Assembly (NCBI GenBank): GCA_017590115.1
Contig: JAGGNK010006559.1
Location: forward strand, 1,051,231 to 1,115,230
From: Montifringilla adamsi
Taxonomy: Eukaryota; Chordata; Aves; Passeriformes; Passeridae
Direction of reading: 5' to 3'
Length of the DNA: 64,000 nt
Shown: piece by piece, positions 33,190 to 45,053 of the stretch
Layout of the letters: the number at the start of each line of letters is the position of its first letter
Position numbering within the stretch: the first letter of the stretch is position 1
The notes under the pieces: model-generated
Told to the model about the DNA's origin: nothing
The model's input: the letters and a program-made list of their open reading frames with translations, nothing else
The model's database searches: none
Program-made: the position numbers and the translations under genes

Positions 33190-36100
33190 TTTTTTTTTTT
33201 TGTTTCTGGCATCTTTGGTGACCTCGTGAGAGGTTTGAAAGTCATTGAAGAGACAATCTGCTTTTAGCACTGTGAGATTTGAGAAGTGATAGATGTGTGA
33301 CATTGTGGATGTGGAGGGGCCTGGCAGACCCTGCCTGTCTTTAATTATTTCCTTTGTGCCATTAAGTTTAAATATTCTTTCTACATTTCCATTTTAGTTT
33401 TCTGTCACTACAGGAGTAGAAAGAGGAGGAAGAAAGAAAGCTGGGAGAAAGGGGGAAGAAGAAGGAAGGAGGCCTGAAAAGTAGGATTGAGTTCAGTCTA
33501 GGGCTCAGTGCTCGCCCTGTTCACCTCCCTCTGATGCTGTTAGTCTGCTCTGCTCATTGCTTTGCACCTTCAACCTAAAAACCTAAAAGCCAAACATGAG
33601 AATGCTCCCAGGGTCAGAAGTCACATCTTCTCCCCCTTCAGCAGCACCACAAACACCTGGGGACAGAAAGTGCCCCACATCCCCTGGGCACCCTGGGGAT
33701 GCTGAGGGGAAGGAGGATGCAGGAGAGACCAAGAACAGCTGTCCCCTGGGGCTGTGCTCACGGGTTTGGGGTGATGTCACAGTGGTGGAGCCCCTCAGTC
33801 ACAAATTTTAATTCTTCCTTCTCTTCCCTGTGGCCCATCTTTATTTCTTCCATCCACCTCTGGCTTCCTGTCCCTGCGTTTTAATTCCTGCCTTTAAAAC
33901 TTCTTATTCATACACATACTGAGAAATAATATTAATTTATATAGTAACTGATAGTTATTTCCAAATAACTCTTCATCTACTGTACTATACACAGAATTTT
34001 AGGAATTCTGAATAGACACATATAGTTCTTGAACATACAGATAAAACTTTTGTGTTCTTATATATATAAATTAAACATAAAGACCTTGAGAATGTAAGAA
34101 AATGGGTTCTATAAGGAGGAAATAGAGGTTTCTGTATTTATTTTTTCCTGTCTCTTAACAAAGTTAATTCTGAGATTTTGGCTCGATTTAAATCGCTGCC
34201 GCCGCCTGGCGGTGAGCGGGAGGAACTGCACGGTGCTGAGGGCTCGCTGTGCCGCCTTGTGGCCGGAGGTGGTACTGCAGGGCAGCAACGGGGTGACAGC
34301 GGGGAGCCCCTGCTGTCCCCAGCACAGTGACACTGGGAACTCACTGCTGTCCCCAGCACAGTGACACCGGGGAGCCCCTGCTGTCCCCAGCACAGTGACA
34401 CCGGGAACTCACTGCTGTCCCCAGCACAGTGACACCGGGGAGCCCCTGCTGTCCCCAGCACAGTGACACCGGGCATTCCCTGCTGTCCCCAGCACAGTGA
34501 CACCGGGGAGTCTCTGCTGTCCCCAGCACAGTGACACTGGGGATTCCCTGCTGTCCCCAGCACAGTGACACCGGGGAGTCTCTGCTGTCCCCAGCACAGT
34601 GACACCGGGGATTTTGCAGGGGGATCCACCAAAAGCCATCAGAACTCCTGGGGAAGGCAGGAGGAGTCCCAGGAGCTGCAGTCCCAGTGTGGCTGTTCCA
34701 AAGGGATCCCAACAGGATCCACAGGGACCCCAGCAACTCCAGAACTTCACAGAACAACAGCTGAACAGGAAAACAACACAAAAATGGTCATTTGCTGAAG
34801 GGCAGGATTCCACATAGGAAGGGGTGTGGGGTTGGCTTGGGTTTTTTGGGAAACTCACCCATATTCCCATCAATTTATAGAGGTCTAACATAAAATAGCA
34901 ACAAAAAAAGCTGGGTACCCCTTGGATATCTGCACACTAACACCTGTCACTTCAGGGTTAATAAATTCATTTCACTGCCCTGAACATCACCACAGAGAAA
35001 TTTCAGAATTATTTTTAACAGCTCACAGCACGACCCAGAAACTTAAGCCTTGGAAAAACAAAATTTTCCCTTTATTTATATTGCACCTGTTTCACAAAGA
35101 GCCACATGGCAGAAGTTCCTTCTGCTGCAAAATGCTGCATCAGAGAAAAAATGGGCTTGAACAGATTAGAAAGGAAAACTGAGCTTTGGAAATCGTCGTG
35201 AGTTGACCCCAAAATACCAACACTATTTTTACAAATCACTGTGCACTTACAAAGCCCAAGTCTTGCCTCAATTTTATTTAGCATTCAGTTATTTAAAAAC
35301 CACAAGCATTTTACCAGATGATAAAGATACTCTTACCACTTACTTTAGTACCACTGGGTAAAATTGAACCTGCAGGGGGAATATTTTTAAAGAGCACCAA
35401 ATACTCTTTGGAGTTACCAACAACACCCACGTGGAGTGGGGAGAAATTGGTTTTCTTATTTCTACAACTACCCAGGGCTGCTTGAGGAAGACGTTTTTCA
35501 ATGTTGTGATGTATTTCTGTGTAAAAAATGCATAGTGAAAATCCAAATATCTCAAGGGAGTCCAGTTCTAACCCTGGTTACAGCATTGGTGAGTGAGAAC
35601 ATCCACCCAGCTCCTCACCAGTGGCCATTATGGCACTCCCAGAGCTTCCTGCAAGGAATAAACCCAAACCCTTGCCTTTGATTTAATAACAGGGTCATTG
35701 TACACAGTTGTGTAGACTTTGCCCTCTTTATTCCAGCTTTTACCTTCCTACAGCCCTGGGTACAGAGTCAACCACACCACTCACAAACCAGCTTAAAACA
35801 AACATCTCACTTGGCCAAACAAAAAAACCCTTGCAGAGGCCCAAGATTAAAATGTTTATTACAGCAATGTCAGGAAGTTCCTCTCCCTGAATGTGGGCAA
35901 TATTGCTTAAGGACTGGGATTTGGGATCCAGCAAATCCACCCCCTGCAACCTGGCAGTTTTAATGACCCTGCAGCGCAGCCAGCCATCCCTGCTGCAGCA
36001 GCAGCAGCTCTCCAGGGAACAGATTCACTCCCTGGGCTCAAAGCACCCCTTATCCTCGTGGGATATCCTCATTTTGGGCCAGGCCCTGCAAGCAGGGGAG

Positions 36101-38619
36101 TTTTGTTTCAGAGACAGGAGTGAGGCCATGAGCCCAGACTGGAATTTGGGACAGTTCTGAACAGGAAACCCTCAGCTGCTGCCGAGACTACAGAGAAAGC
36201 TGAGCTTAAAAGCTGCCCTGGTGAGTGTGCAGGGCAAGCTCACTGTGAAAACACTTGCCAAAAAAGGTTTGGTTATGCTTTTTAAAAGGAAACAAATCTG
36301 AATATATTCAATAAAGCCTCTGATCTGGTTTTTATTTACTCCCTGTAGCAGCTGAGGTTGTAGGAGCCTGGCACAGCAGAGGATGGAGAGATGAGCTCAG
36401 AGGATGCCTGCGCATCTCTGGGGCCCCACTGCCACGTTTTTTCTGGTATTTTACCCCCTGTGATGTAGAGAAGAATCACCTCCATTTTCCAAAGGGGAAA
36501 CTGAGGCACAAAGACACAATTCAGCATTTGCAGGAATTCACCAGGTCACAGCTTTTGAGAGCAGCTGGAGAACTTCAGCCCCTCCTGAAAATCTCAGCCT
36601 GAGTCTCTCATCCTCAAATCAGTCTCTGCAGAGTCAGCACCTAATCCAAATCCAGAGTCCAAATCTTTGTTACTTGTAAGTGAAAGCATTGAAATGTTGG
36701 GAAGTGAGCCCTAGAAATACACATTTGGCATTTTCCCTGCATTAAAAAGAAGTAATTATACAGTCATTAATACTGGAACAGGCAAAAGAAATTTCATCTG
36801 AAGGAAAGATTTCCTCATGACCTTGCTCACCCTGGTTAGGGACAGATTTATTTCGATTTTCTACCAAAAGCCCAAGTTCTCAGCTAGCACAAACACACTG
36901 AACTCCAGTCAAAGCCAGAAGTTCTGCTCACACACAGCAGCATTTTTAACCCATCTCTCAAGTTTCAGAAGGACCATTTCCTCTTTTGGACTCCCTGGTG
37001 GAAGGCTGTTCATGTAACTACCACCCCAGCAGCCAAGAGAATAAAATCAGCTTGATTTTGCACTTAAAAATAAATTCTTTATTATCCAGAAAGGAGCCAA
37101 ATCATCATCTCACATCATGGAAATGGTCATTTTAAAGCAATAAATAAGAGGAGTGTTCTGTGACACACCCTGGGTTTTGTCACTGGTGTCTGGTACCTCT
37201 CTGGTTAAAAGCATAAAACTTATGCTATCAAAGTCTCACTGTACAACAGTCTGGGAAGGAAAGAAGGCCCCTAAAATCTTTTACTAAAGCAATGACAGAA
37301 AATTCTGATTCAGTGAAACCCAAGTTCCAGGATGGGTTTCACTTCATTCCAAGGAATTTCATTCAAAGGAAGGAAAGCCAAGTTTCATCCCTTCCATGCA
37401 CAAATGCAGTACCTGACAGACACAATCACCTTGTCTAGAACTGACACTGAATCAGTTCTTAACCATAAATTATCTATTTACTGCTGATTCAAACAGTTTT
37501 TCTTTCATTTCCTATTCGAGGGGAGTTGCAGGAACAGCACAGGTTACAAAATTTAACTTCTTTCAGCAGGAAGTGGAAGTCAGGCTAAATCCACACAGCT
37601 ACTCCAACAGAAGTAATTAAGAAATTTAAAAACCCCAAACAATTAGGGGCTAAAAAAGATTTAAGAAACAATTAATAATGATGATTGTTCAAATCAATGC
37701 ATTCAAAATATATAACTCATATAAGAGAGCATAACTTATGCATAAAACTGAGAACAAAACACCTTTCACCTTTCAGTTTCTAAAGCAACAAAACAGTTTT
37801 GAAAGAACAGGTGTGAAGCAAGTAAAAAAATAAAATCATATTATTCCAAACACTTTTATTTGTGAAGGAGTTTCCTGCATGGCCAGGGGATAGCAATGTC
37901 TGGAGTTACAGGACTACATGATTCAGAAAACAATGATTATTTTAGGTTGGGCTTGGTTGTTCTCTGCCACGAGCAGTGATTTGGAGAACTGTGTTTTTCC
38001 TGAAGCAGTTCTGGGAGAGATCAATCCTTCCACTGCCTGCTCCTCCAGAAACACTTCTGCTTTGTCATCCAGGGCTGAAGGCAGAGGCACAAGAGTTGTG
38101 AATATCCACAAGCAGTTGCTCAGATGCTGGAGATGAACTCGAGTTTACCTGCCTGCAGCTGATCCACCTCAGTCAATCCTGATCAGCACAAGTACCCCTT
38201 GCTTTCATTTCTTCCTGAAAGCTTCATTAAAAGGATCACTGAACCGTTACTGGAGAACAAGTTAAAGGTGACATTACCAGCATGGAAAGGAGATACTGGC
38301 CAGAATTCAGCTGCCAAGAGAACAACGAGCTGGCAGACTCCGAAAGGAGCAGTGACAGATGTTCCACTGTGCAGTGACACGTGCACCTCACCAGGATCTG
38401 CTCTGTGGGTTTGGTTCCAGTGTCAGGTCTGCCTGTTCCAGGTCTAAAGCTCTGCCCAGCAGCAGCTGCAGGTCCTGCAGCACTCCCCTCCACATGGACC
38501 TGCCCCGCTGCCAAACCCGCTCAGTTCAGTGGCGTGGTGACATTCATGGATGTACTGGAAGTTTTCTGATAATGCTGGGGACACTTTGATGTCACAGTCT
38601 GTACCTGTCTGCCAGGATC
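33190..38619. other. Tail-to-tail intergenic region, including the probable SLC35E1 3' UTR
   Basis: No coding exon could be supported. Apart from the 34-bp minisatellite, it holds only T-rich runs and scattered AATAAA motifs. On the minus strand, AATAAA candidates for the SLC35E1 3' end are at 37855-37860 and 37078-37083, so its 3' UTR may be 0.8-1.5 kb. I cannot choose between them. Confidence 0.5.
34287..34617. repeat. 34-bp minisatellite between SAFB2 and SLC35E1
   Basis: AGCACAGTGACAC starts at 34321 and recurs every 34 bp to 34593, giving nine core copies plus flanking partial units. The unit alternates between slightly different versions of a GGAGCCCCTGCTGTCCCC segment. No gene can be supported here. 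Confidence 0.9.
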
Positions 38620-38847
38620 CTAAATATCAAAACGGTTCAGGTTGTAGGCTGCTGGGTAGCTCTGCCTGCTGTGCTGGAAGTGCTCTGTCAGGAGGTTGCC
38701 GCGGCCGTACTGGAAGTCCCCAAAGGCTGCGAGTCCATTCTGGGACTTCTCAGGGGGGTTTCGGTGCCGTTCCAAGTTCACCAGGTCTCCAGTGGTCACT
38801 GGGAGCAGCTGCTGCTTCTTTGCCTCTTGGTTTGCGTCGTATTTTGT
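38620..38847 (-). CDS. SLC35E1: SLC35E1 exon 6, C-terminal cytosolic tail
   Basis: Starts after CCCAG with [11 protein letters not shown], runs through LLPVTTGDL and [14 protein letters not shown] to [20 protein letters not shown], and ends NLNRFDI then TAG. It follows exon 5 in phase 0 (LGVFLYNK). It closely resembles the hydrophilic tail of vertebrate SLC35E1. Confidence 0.88.
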   Translation of the reverse strand, partial: TKYDANQEAKKQQLLPVTTGDLVNLERHRNPPEKSQNGLAAFGDFQYGRGNLLTEHFQHSRQSYPAAYNLNRFDI

Positions 38848-41800
38848 CTGGGAAAGGAAGAGAATTTGTCACAGAATCATTTAGGCTGGGCAAATATTGC
38901 TGGGGGTCTGTGTACAAATCACAAACAGGATGGGGCTGCTGGGGAACACTTCTCAAGCTGTTTTATCTTCCAGGATCACTCTCATTACATGGTTATGGCA
39001 ATGGGAAGATGCCAGCAGCTCACATCCCAGGCAGCAGACACACAACTCAATGTTACAACTCACTTTAAAGTTTTTTGACCAATCACACAAAGCAAAAGCA
39101 AATTGGCAGTAGTTCTATCCAAGCACTACAAGCACACATACCTTTGGTTAAAACAATGCTTGCTTATTACAAATACAATACCTGCTTGTAAGCCTTAAAA
39201 TACACAGAGCTCCACTTAAATACACAGAGCTCCACTATTAAGTTTAGAACTTCCCAACATCTCACTAGATATACTTTTCTGTAGCTTAGGGAGTTATTCT
39301 ATCCAAGCATTAATACACAGACCCTTGTTCTATTTGTCCTTACTTTCTAATTCTCATATAACTTTTTAGCTGACAAATCTTATGGCTACTGCTTAGCTCT
39401 AATTGCAGTTCTGCTGTCTCTAAAACCTCCCTTTTGCAGCTTTCCCAAAACCCTCTAATTCTAAAGATTCCCACAGGAAAATCTGAGATCATCAAGTCCA
39501 AGCTCTGCATTCCCACCTTGTCCCCAGCCCAGAGCACTGAGTGCCACATCCAACCCTTCCTTGGGCACCTCCAGGGATGGGCACTCCAAACCTCCCTGGG
39601 CAGCCCCTGCCACAGCCTGATAACTCTTCAGTGAAGGTAGATTTTCTTAGATATCATCTAAGATATCACCTAGACATATTCCCATACCCAGAAAAAACCA
39701 GCCACTCCTACAGTCACTCACTTTTTTTCTTAGAGTCTTAAAATATCAGTGGCTTCTAATAAAAACCTCACTCCTCTCACACACCAAACAAACAAGCTGG
39801 TGTTTTGCTCAAGAGATTCTGAGTTACTTCCCTTTCCAAGAAAAGCTTAAGATCAACATTTAATTTTGAGAGAAGCCCAGCAGCTGGTGTGACCCCAGTC
39901 CTTCCCTTGGGCCATGCTCATCCCTCCTCTGCAACGGAGTCTTGTGCCCTCTGTGTTGTCTATTTTTGCTCAAGGAGCTCTTAACTTGTACAAACAGTAA
40001 TTCCAAGCTGCTGGACTGCTTCAGCTGTGTTTGCTGGTGAATAAAGCAAGGCCTGCCTCACCTTGTTGTACAGGAAGACGCCGAGGATGGCTGTCATCAT
40101 GCCCAGGACGTTGGTGCTGGTGACGGGGTTGCGCAGCATGATCAGGGACACGGTGATCACCATGATCCTCTTGGTGGCATTGGCCACGGAGTAACTCAGG
40201 GGGCTGATCAGGTTTAGGATACTGAAGGCAATCACATTCTGGGCAAAATTACAGAATCCACTGATTATAAGCAGCATTAAGGTCCAGGACCAATGAGACA
40301 TGGAGCTCTGTGGCAAAGCAAACAGCAGGAGAAAAAAATTATCTCAGGTTTCAGGTAACAACACAAACAGAGCCTGAGGCACTTCTTACCTGCCATGGGA
40401 GGGAGGAATGTCTGCACTGAGCTCTAAAGAGGCCCCCAAGCTCTTTGCTTTATTAGCAAAGACTTGCAGCTTTATCAGTTGCAAGTCTTTTTGCAACTCC
40501 CAATTCAGAGAAGCCAGAGGACATTCCCCACGCACCCTGGGAGCGTTTGTTCCTGCCTCCAGCTCCCAACTCCTGAAATTTATGCTGTCCATAAACTGCC
40601 TCTCCTAACCCTGACAGGAATTCTCACAATAAACACTTTGTTAACTCATGTGAAACAATTTGCAGGTGTTTCACAACACTTCCTTCCACACTGACAAGAA
40701 CTACACTGAAACACTTCAGAGCACTTTTCTGCTTGGGTGCTGCAGTTTGTTTGGTTTTTTTTTCCTCTCTTTTCTTTCATAATAGCAAACAGTTCTCCAA
40801 ATTCAGCACTTACCAAGTCATTCTCTACCAAGAAGGAAGAAAGATCCACCAGAACCCACGTTGGGATCATGAAGAACACAGCGTGGCACCCCAGGATGTT
40901 CAGCAACCGAAGGTGATGAATTCTGGAATCTCTCAACACCTGACAAGAGCCATTATTGAACAGCAGTCAGGAAACAAACTGCTTTAGGGGACAGGTAAGT
41001 TAGGAAAATGGGTAAATACCCTTATAATACTAATTTCCTATTAGGGTGACCAAAGAAAACCTGATGTATCTTTGAAAAACAATGGTTTTTTGGGTGGTGG
41101 CTCTTAGTATCAATAAGATATTAAAATTAAAATTAATAGCTCTACAAAACAGAAACCATTTTGTAACAAAATAGAGCCAAACCACACACTTTAATTTTGT
41201 TACTGTGGTTTCAAGGAGTGCCCAGTGTTGACAGTGACTTGTTCAGCACAGAGGAATGATTTGATATAACAAGATACATTAAATGAACTGTTGAATTTAA
41301 GCACTATTGAATTGCCATCAGAAAAAAAACAAATCCATGTTGAAGAGTAAAGAAAGGGCTCAGGATAAACTCAGTGTAACAGCTTCAACAGGTAGGAAGA
41401 GCTGCAGGGAACACACAAAATAACAACCATCCCTCTGGGTTCATCTGACAGCAAAGCCAACCAAAAAACCCCATTTATGTAAATGAAATGACACCCTGTC
41501 CTGCTGAAGGGTGACACCAGTGCTGTGAACAGAGCTGTACCTTCTTTGAGAAGATGTTCTGAAGTGAAAAGCAGAGGGTAGCAGCAAGTGCACTGATGAG
41601 TCCCCACATGTCAAAGGACAGCTCTGTGACCGTGGCCAGCAGGACACCAGTGATGATGGGGATCAGAGACAGGTACACCTGCAGCAGGGACAGAGGGGTA
41701 AATGGCATCTGCTAAGAATTTTCAACGAGTTTATACATCCTGCTGATTTAGGGATCAACCCTTTTACTACTAGTTCAAGGAAAAGTGACTTCAGTAGACA

Positions 41801-42968
41801 CTGACAACTCCAGTGCATCAGACAGCATCACCCTGGTCATTGTTTAGATGTATTTTATACTCACAATAAAAGGAAAAGTGATTTTAAAATCTGCATGATC
41901 TAATTCCAGTCACAAAATTCACCCAAAGCCTGAGCTCTGCTGCCCCCAGCCAGCACAGCAGCACCAAGAGAAGAAACCTCAGCAAACCTGTCCGCACCTT
42001 CGTTGTCTGCTTTTCCTTCATGATGATCCGTGACAGCAGCACCACCCAGATCGGCATCGTGGCTTTCACTGGGGACAGCAAGAAAACATCACTGGGGACT
42101 GGGACAACTCCAGCAACCACCATGAGCAGAGGGATGGAGCAGGGGCTCAGCGCAGCCCAGCATGGGTCCTCCCTCCCTGTCACTGTCCTGGCCACTTGTA
42201 CCAAGTGGATCTTGGAGCTCTGGGTACCCACAGGGCACACACCAGGGCACTGCCCCTGGATCTGCTGCCAGCACACACTGGGCACAGCTCTGAGAACCTA
42301 CAGAACACACAGTGGGCACTGGGACAGCACACTGGATACCTGTACGAGCACAGGGGGATACTGGGACACTGCACTGGGCACCCACCCTGGGTACCGGGAC
42401 ATGGCACTGGGCACTCACCCTGGGTACTGGGACACGGCACTGGGCACTCACAGCACATACTGGGTACTGGGACACTGCACTGGGCACCCACCCTGGGTAC
42501 CGGGACACTGCCGCAGGTGCCCACAGGAGCACACACCGGGCTGCAGGTCACCCCACTGAGCACGAATCCACGCTGGCCCCCAGGACACCCCCGCGGGCAG
42601 CTCCCTCCGAGCTCAGCCGGCGCCGGGACATCCCCCGGGCAGCCGCAGCCCTCACCTGTGTGCGCGTAGGACACGGGGACCCTCCAGAGCGAGACGTGGG
42701 CAGACACGGAGGCGAAGTACTTGCCGAAGGCCAGCGGGAGGATGTAGCGGGGGTAGGCGCGGGGCGGCAGCTGCGCGGGGCCGGCGGGCGGGACGCGCCA
42801 GGCGCGGAGCAGCGGCGGCAGGAGCCCGCACAGCCCCAGGATGTGGAACAGCGAGACGGTGACGGGCCGCGGGAAGCCGCCGAGCAGCAGCTTGTTGACC
42901 ACGTTGCCGCCGGCGCTCAGCCCGTACCAGGCGAGGCACAGCGCCGACACCCGCGCCCCCTCACGCAG
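38620..42968 (-). CDS. SLC35E1: SLC35E1, solute carrier family 35 member E1 (5' start uncertain)
   Basis: Multi-pass membrane protein of the drug/metabolite (TPT/EamA) superfamily, related to nucleotide-sugar and triose-phosphate transporters; the substrate is not established. Six exons join in phase: 42656-42968, 41998-42068, 41541-41678, 40814-40939, 40062-40307 and 38620-38847. They give about 373 residues. Landmarks are [20 protein letters not shown] and [20 protein letters not shown] in exon 1, [17 protein letters not shown] in exon 2, [20 protein letters not shown] in exon 3, [20 protein letters not shown] in exon 4, [20 protein letters not shown] then [20 protein letters not shown] in exon 5, and a soluble tail ending NLNRFDI in exon 6. 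About ten membrane segments are expected. No ATG lies in frame upstream. The left limit given is an in-frame CTG, after a TGA further upstream. Confidence 0.92.
38870..38900 (-). mobile_element. Short CR1 3' terminus next to SLC35E1 exon 6
   Basis: TCACAGAATCATTTAGGCTG is the complement of the usual CR1 3' end. Only about 30 bp are recognisable. Confidence 0.4.
39440..39640 (-). mobile_element. CR1-type LINE 3' fragment in SLC35E1 intron 5
   Basis: On the plus strand it reads AAAATCTGAGATCATCAAGT, then CCACATCCAACCCTTCCTTG and ACCTCCAGGGATGGGCACTC. This is the complement of a diverged CR1 3' region, so the element lies on the minus strand. Confidence 0.65.
42200..42520. repeat. 33-bp tandem repeat in SLC35E1 intron 1
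   Basis: GCACTGGGCA recurs at 42371, 42404 and 42437, and after an insertion at 42477, separated by CACCCTGGGTAC and CGGGACA blocks. Degenerate copies of the same motifs run left to about 42200. The long open frame on the plus strand here is a by-product of an 11-codon period. Confidence 0.75.
42656..42968 (-). CDS. SLC35E1: SLC35E1 exon 1 (start codon not found)
   Basis: The frame reads [20 protein letters not shown], matching the family region just after its Ala/Gly-rich N-terminus. It continues through [20 protein letters not shown] to VPVSYAHT and a GTGAGG donor. Upstream, TGA occurs in frame about 35 bases before the CTG at 42968, and no CAT (ATG on the minus strand) lies between 42950 and about 43295. 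Confidence 0.8.
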
Positions 42969-43250
42969 CGCCGGCCCGCGCCCGCCCCGCGCCGGGCGTC
43001 ACTTCCTCCGCCCCGCCCGCCCCGCTCCGCCCGGCCCGGCCCCGCTCGGCGATGGAGCCCCGGGGGCTGCCGTGACTCACCCGGCACGGCGCTCGGGGCA
43101 GCGGAGCCGCCTCCAGGGAGGCAGCGCCGGCCCTTGGCCAGCGCCGGGGCAGGGACGGAGCGAAGGTCGCGGGCTCGGAGGCACCGGGACGATCGCTCCC
43201 GACCTTTAAAACTAAGGCGAGGAAGGCGTAGCGCCGGCCGGGGTAAAGGA
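42950..43250. promoter_or_regulatory. SLC35E1: CpG-rich promoter region of SLC35E1
   Basis: About 300 bp of very high G+C content with many CpG and GC-box-like CCCGCC/GGGCGG motifs around the 5' end of SLC35E1. No TATA box was seen. It marks the likely transcription start region. Confidence 0.65.
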
Positions 43251-45040
43251 TGGGTGAGTACCTGGCAGGCAGGAGGGGGTGATGTAGAGCCCGTTCATCC
43301 ATGCACCCTGTCAAGAGACATTCCTGCAGGATTAATTTGCCCATAAAAACGCGCACTTTAGGTGATGGCGACTCCCCAGAGATTTGCTGATGAGCCATTT
43401 CGTGTCATCCGTTGACAAGGAAGAAATGGCAGTGTTTTAACTTCAGGTTTTAGGATTAGAAGGAAAATTTTTCCGAGAGAGGTAGGAGAAGGCAGCAGAG
43501 AAACTGAGTCATGCACAAATGAGAGTACACAGCAGGTACGCACATGGTAAACTTCATTTGAACTTGTTTACAAAATTGACAAAAAAATATCACCTTGTAA
43601 ACTTATTCACATTTGTTGGAGCTCACAGAACTGGTTATACTGGCATGCTGAAATAAAGATTGTCAAGCCTCATCTCACCCTGGAGGACACACAAGTGAGT
43701 TGACCCTTTACAGCAGCAACAAACTCAGCAAGGAACAAGATTTAAAGCTTGCATTGGCAGGGAATTTCTCCAGCAGTTTTTGTACCACCAGGGAAAGGGC
43801 TGGGTCTGATTCCTGATGCTCCCCAAACAGAGGAGCACCAGCACAGGCAGTTTGGGTGGAATCTGAAAGCTGTGATGAGCTTCGGGTATCGCCTCACCCA
43901 GTGCAGTCAAGGGCCATCAATTGCATCAGAAATGGAAGCAGTGGAGAAAAAGATGGAATTTATCAAGTAATACTTTGTCATTTCCTGAATTCAAAGGCCT
44001 CCAAAGAGCACGGACCCTGTTCCTAAATGGGACCATTCAGGGAAGGAGGAAGGGCAGAGGGAGATAAGATGCACAGTACTTTTTTTACATAAATAAAACT
44101 GAAGCATTTCCAAAACGATCAGCAGCTTAACCCTCTACCATCAAATCTGAGCTGCAAGACAGGAGCTTTCCCCAGCTCTAAACCACACTGCTCAACCTCA
44201 GCAACTGCAGAAGGACAAAATGGAAGTAAACTGAAAATATACTTGGATGCATTTTTTGGTAACCACTTCTGGTTTCACTCTCAGACCTCAGATTTCAGAA
44301 ATGGAAGCACACAGACATTGTTATTTCTGAGATACCCACACATTTCAGTAACAGTCAGATCATAAATGATGAACAAGAGTCACTTAAAAATAAACCAGAC
44401 TTCATCAGTTGTATTCCAGGGAATGAACCAACACCACGCAGGCCTGGCCAGGAGCACCTTCCTTTGCAAACCAGGGAAGAGTTTCACTCTACCCTCAAAG
44501 GCAGGACAGCTCTTGCCAGGGCTCATCTCCAGCACAGATGAGTTAACAGAGTTAACATCACTAAACCCAGGAATATTTTTGGTATAGTGTCCCCTCCCCA
44601 ACCCCCTGAACAGAAGCCCAACAGTGGGGACTGCATCAAACAACACAGTCCCAAATATTAAAGCAATTACAGTTAATAGAATTCCTTCACTTTCCACACC
44701 CCAGGCTGCTTCAGAAAGCACTGGAACAAACAGGAATAAAACATTACAAAGTTACCGAGACGAAAAGATGAAATCTGATCTCTTTAGACTTTGAGGTACA
44801 TTATCAGCAGTTGGGTTATCAGTCTCCAGAGTTAAAACAGATCCACCCTGTGTGACTGGACAGCACAGCGAGGTTCTTGGAAGACAATCCCGTTCTCCCT
44901 GCGGCAGTGTCCCAGGGATTCGGCTCCACCTCCCTGCTCCGAGGGGTCCCCGGTGCCAGGGCTCCCCTGGCTGGGCTGAACTGAGCAAACTCGGGGGGGA
45001 AAATCAAGTGGAGTGTATAGAAATAATTCACAAACTGGTT
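43251..45040. other. Intergenic region between SLC35E1 and MED26
   Basis: SLC35E1 starts to the left and MED26 ends to the right, both on the minus strand. I found no exon, RNA gene or clear repeat here. It is ordinary AT-moderate sequence. Confidence 0.5.
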
Positions 45041-45053
45041 TGTGCAAATTTTT

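Noticed and set aside
34109..34891. Repeat-containing open frames on the minus strand over the 34-bp minisatellite
   Set aside because: They are the unavoidable product of a stop-free repeat read in several frames. There are no splice context or family features.
42312..43346. Long plus-strand open frame of about 344 codons opposite SLC35E1 exon 1
   Set aside because: It is built from the 33-bp repeat and the GC-rich complement of SLC35E1 exon 1 and its promoter. It has no recognisable protein character.
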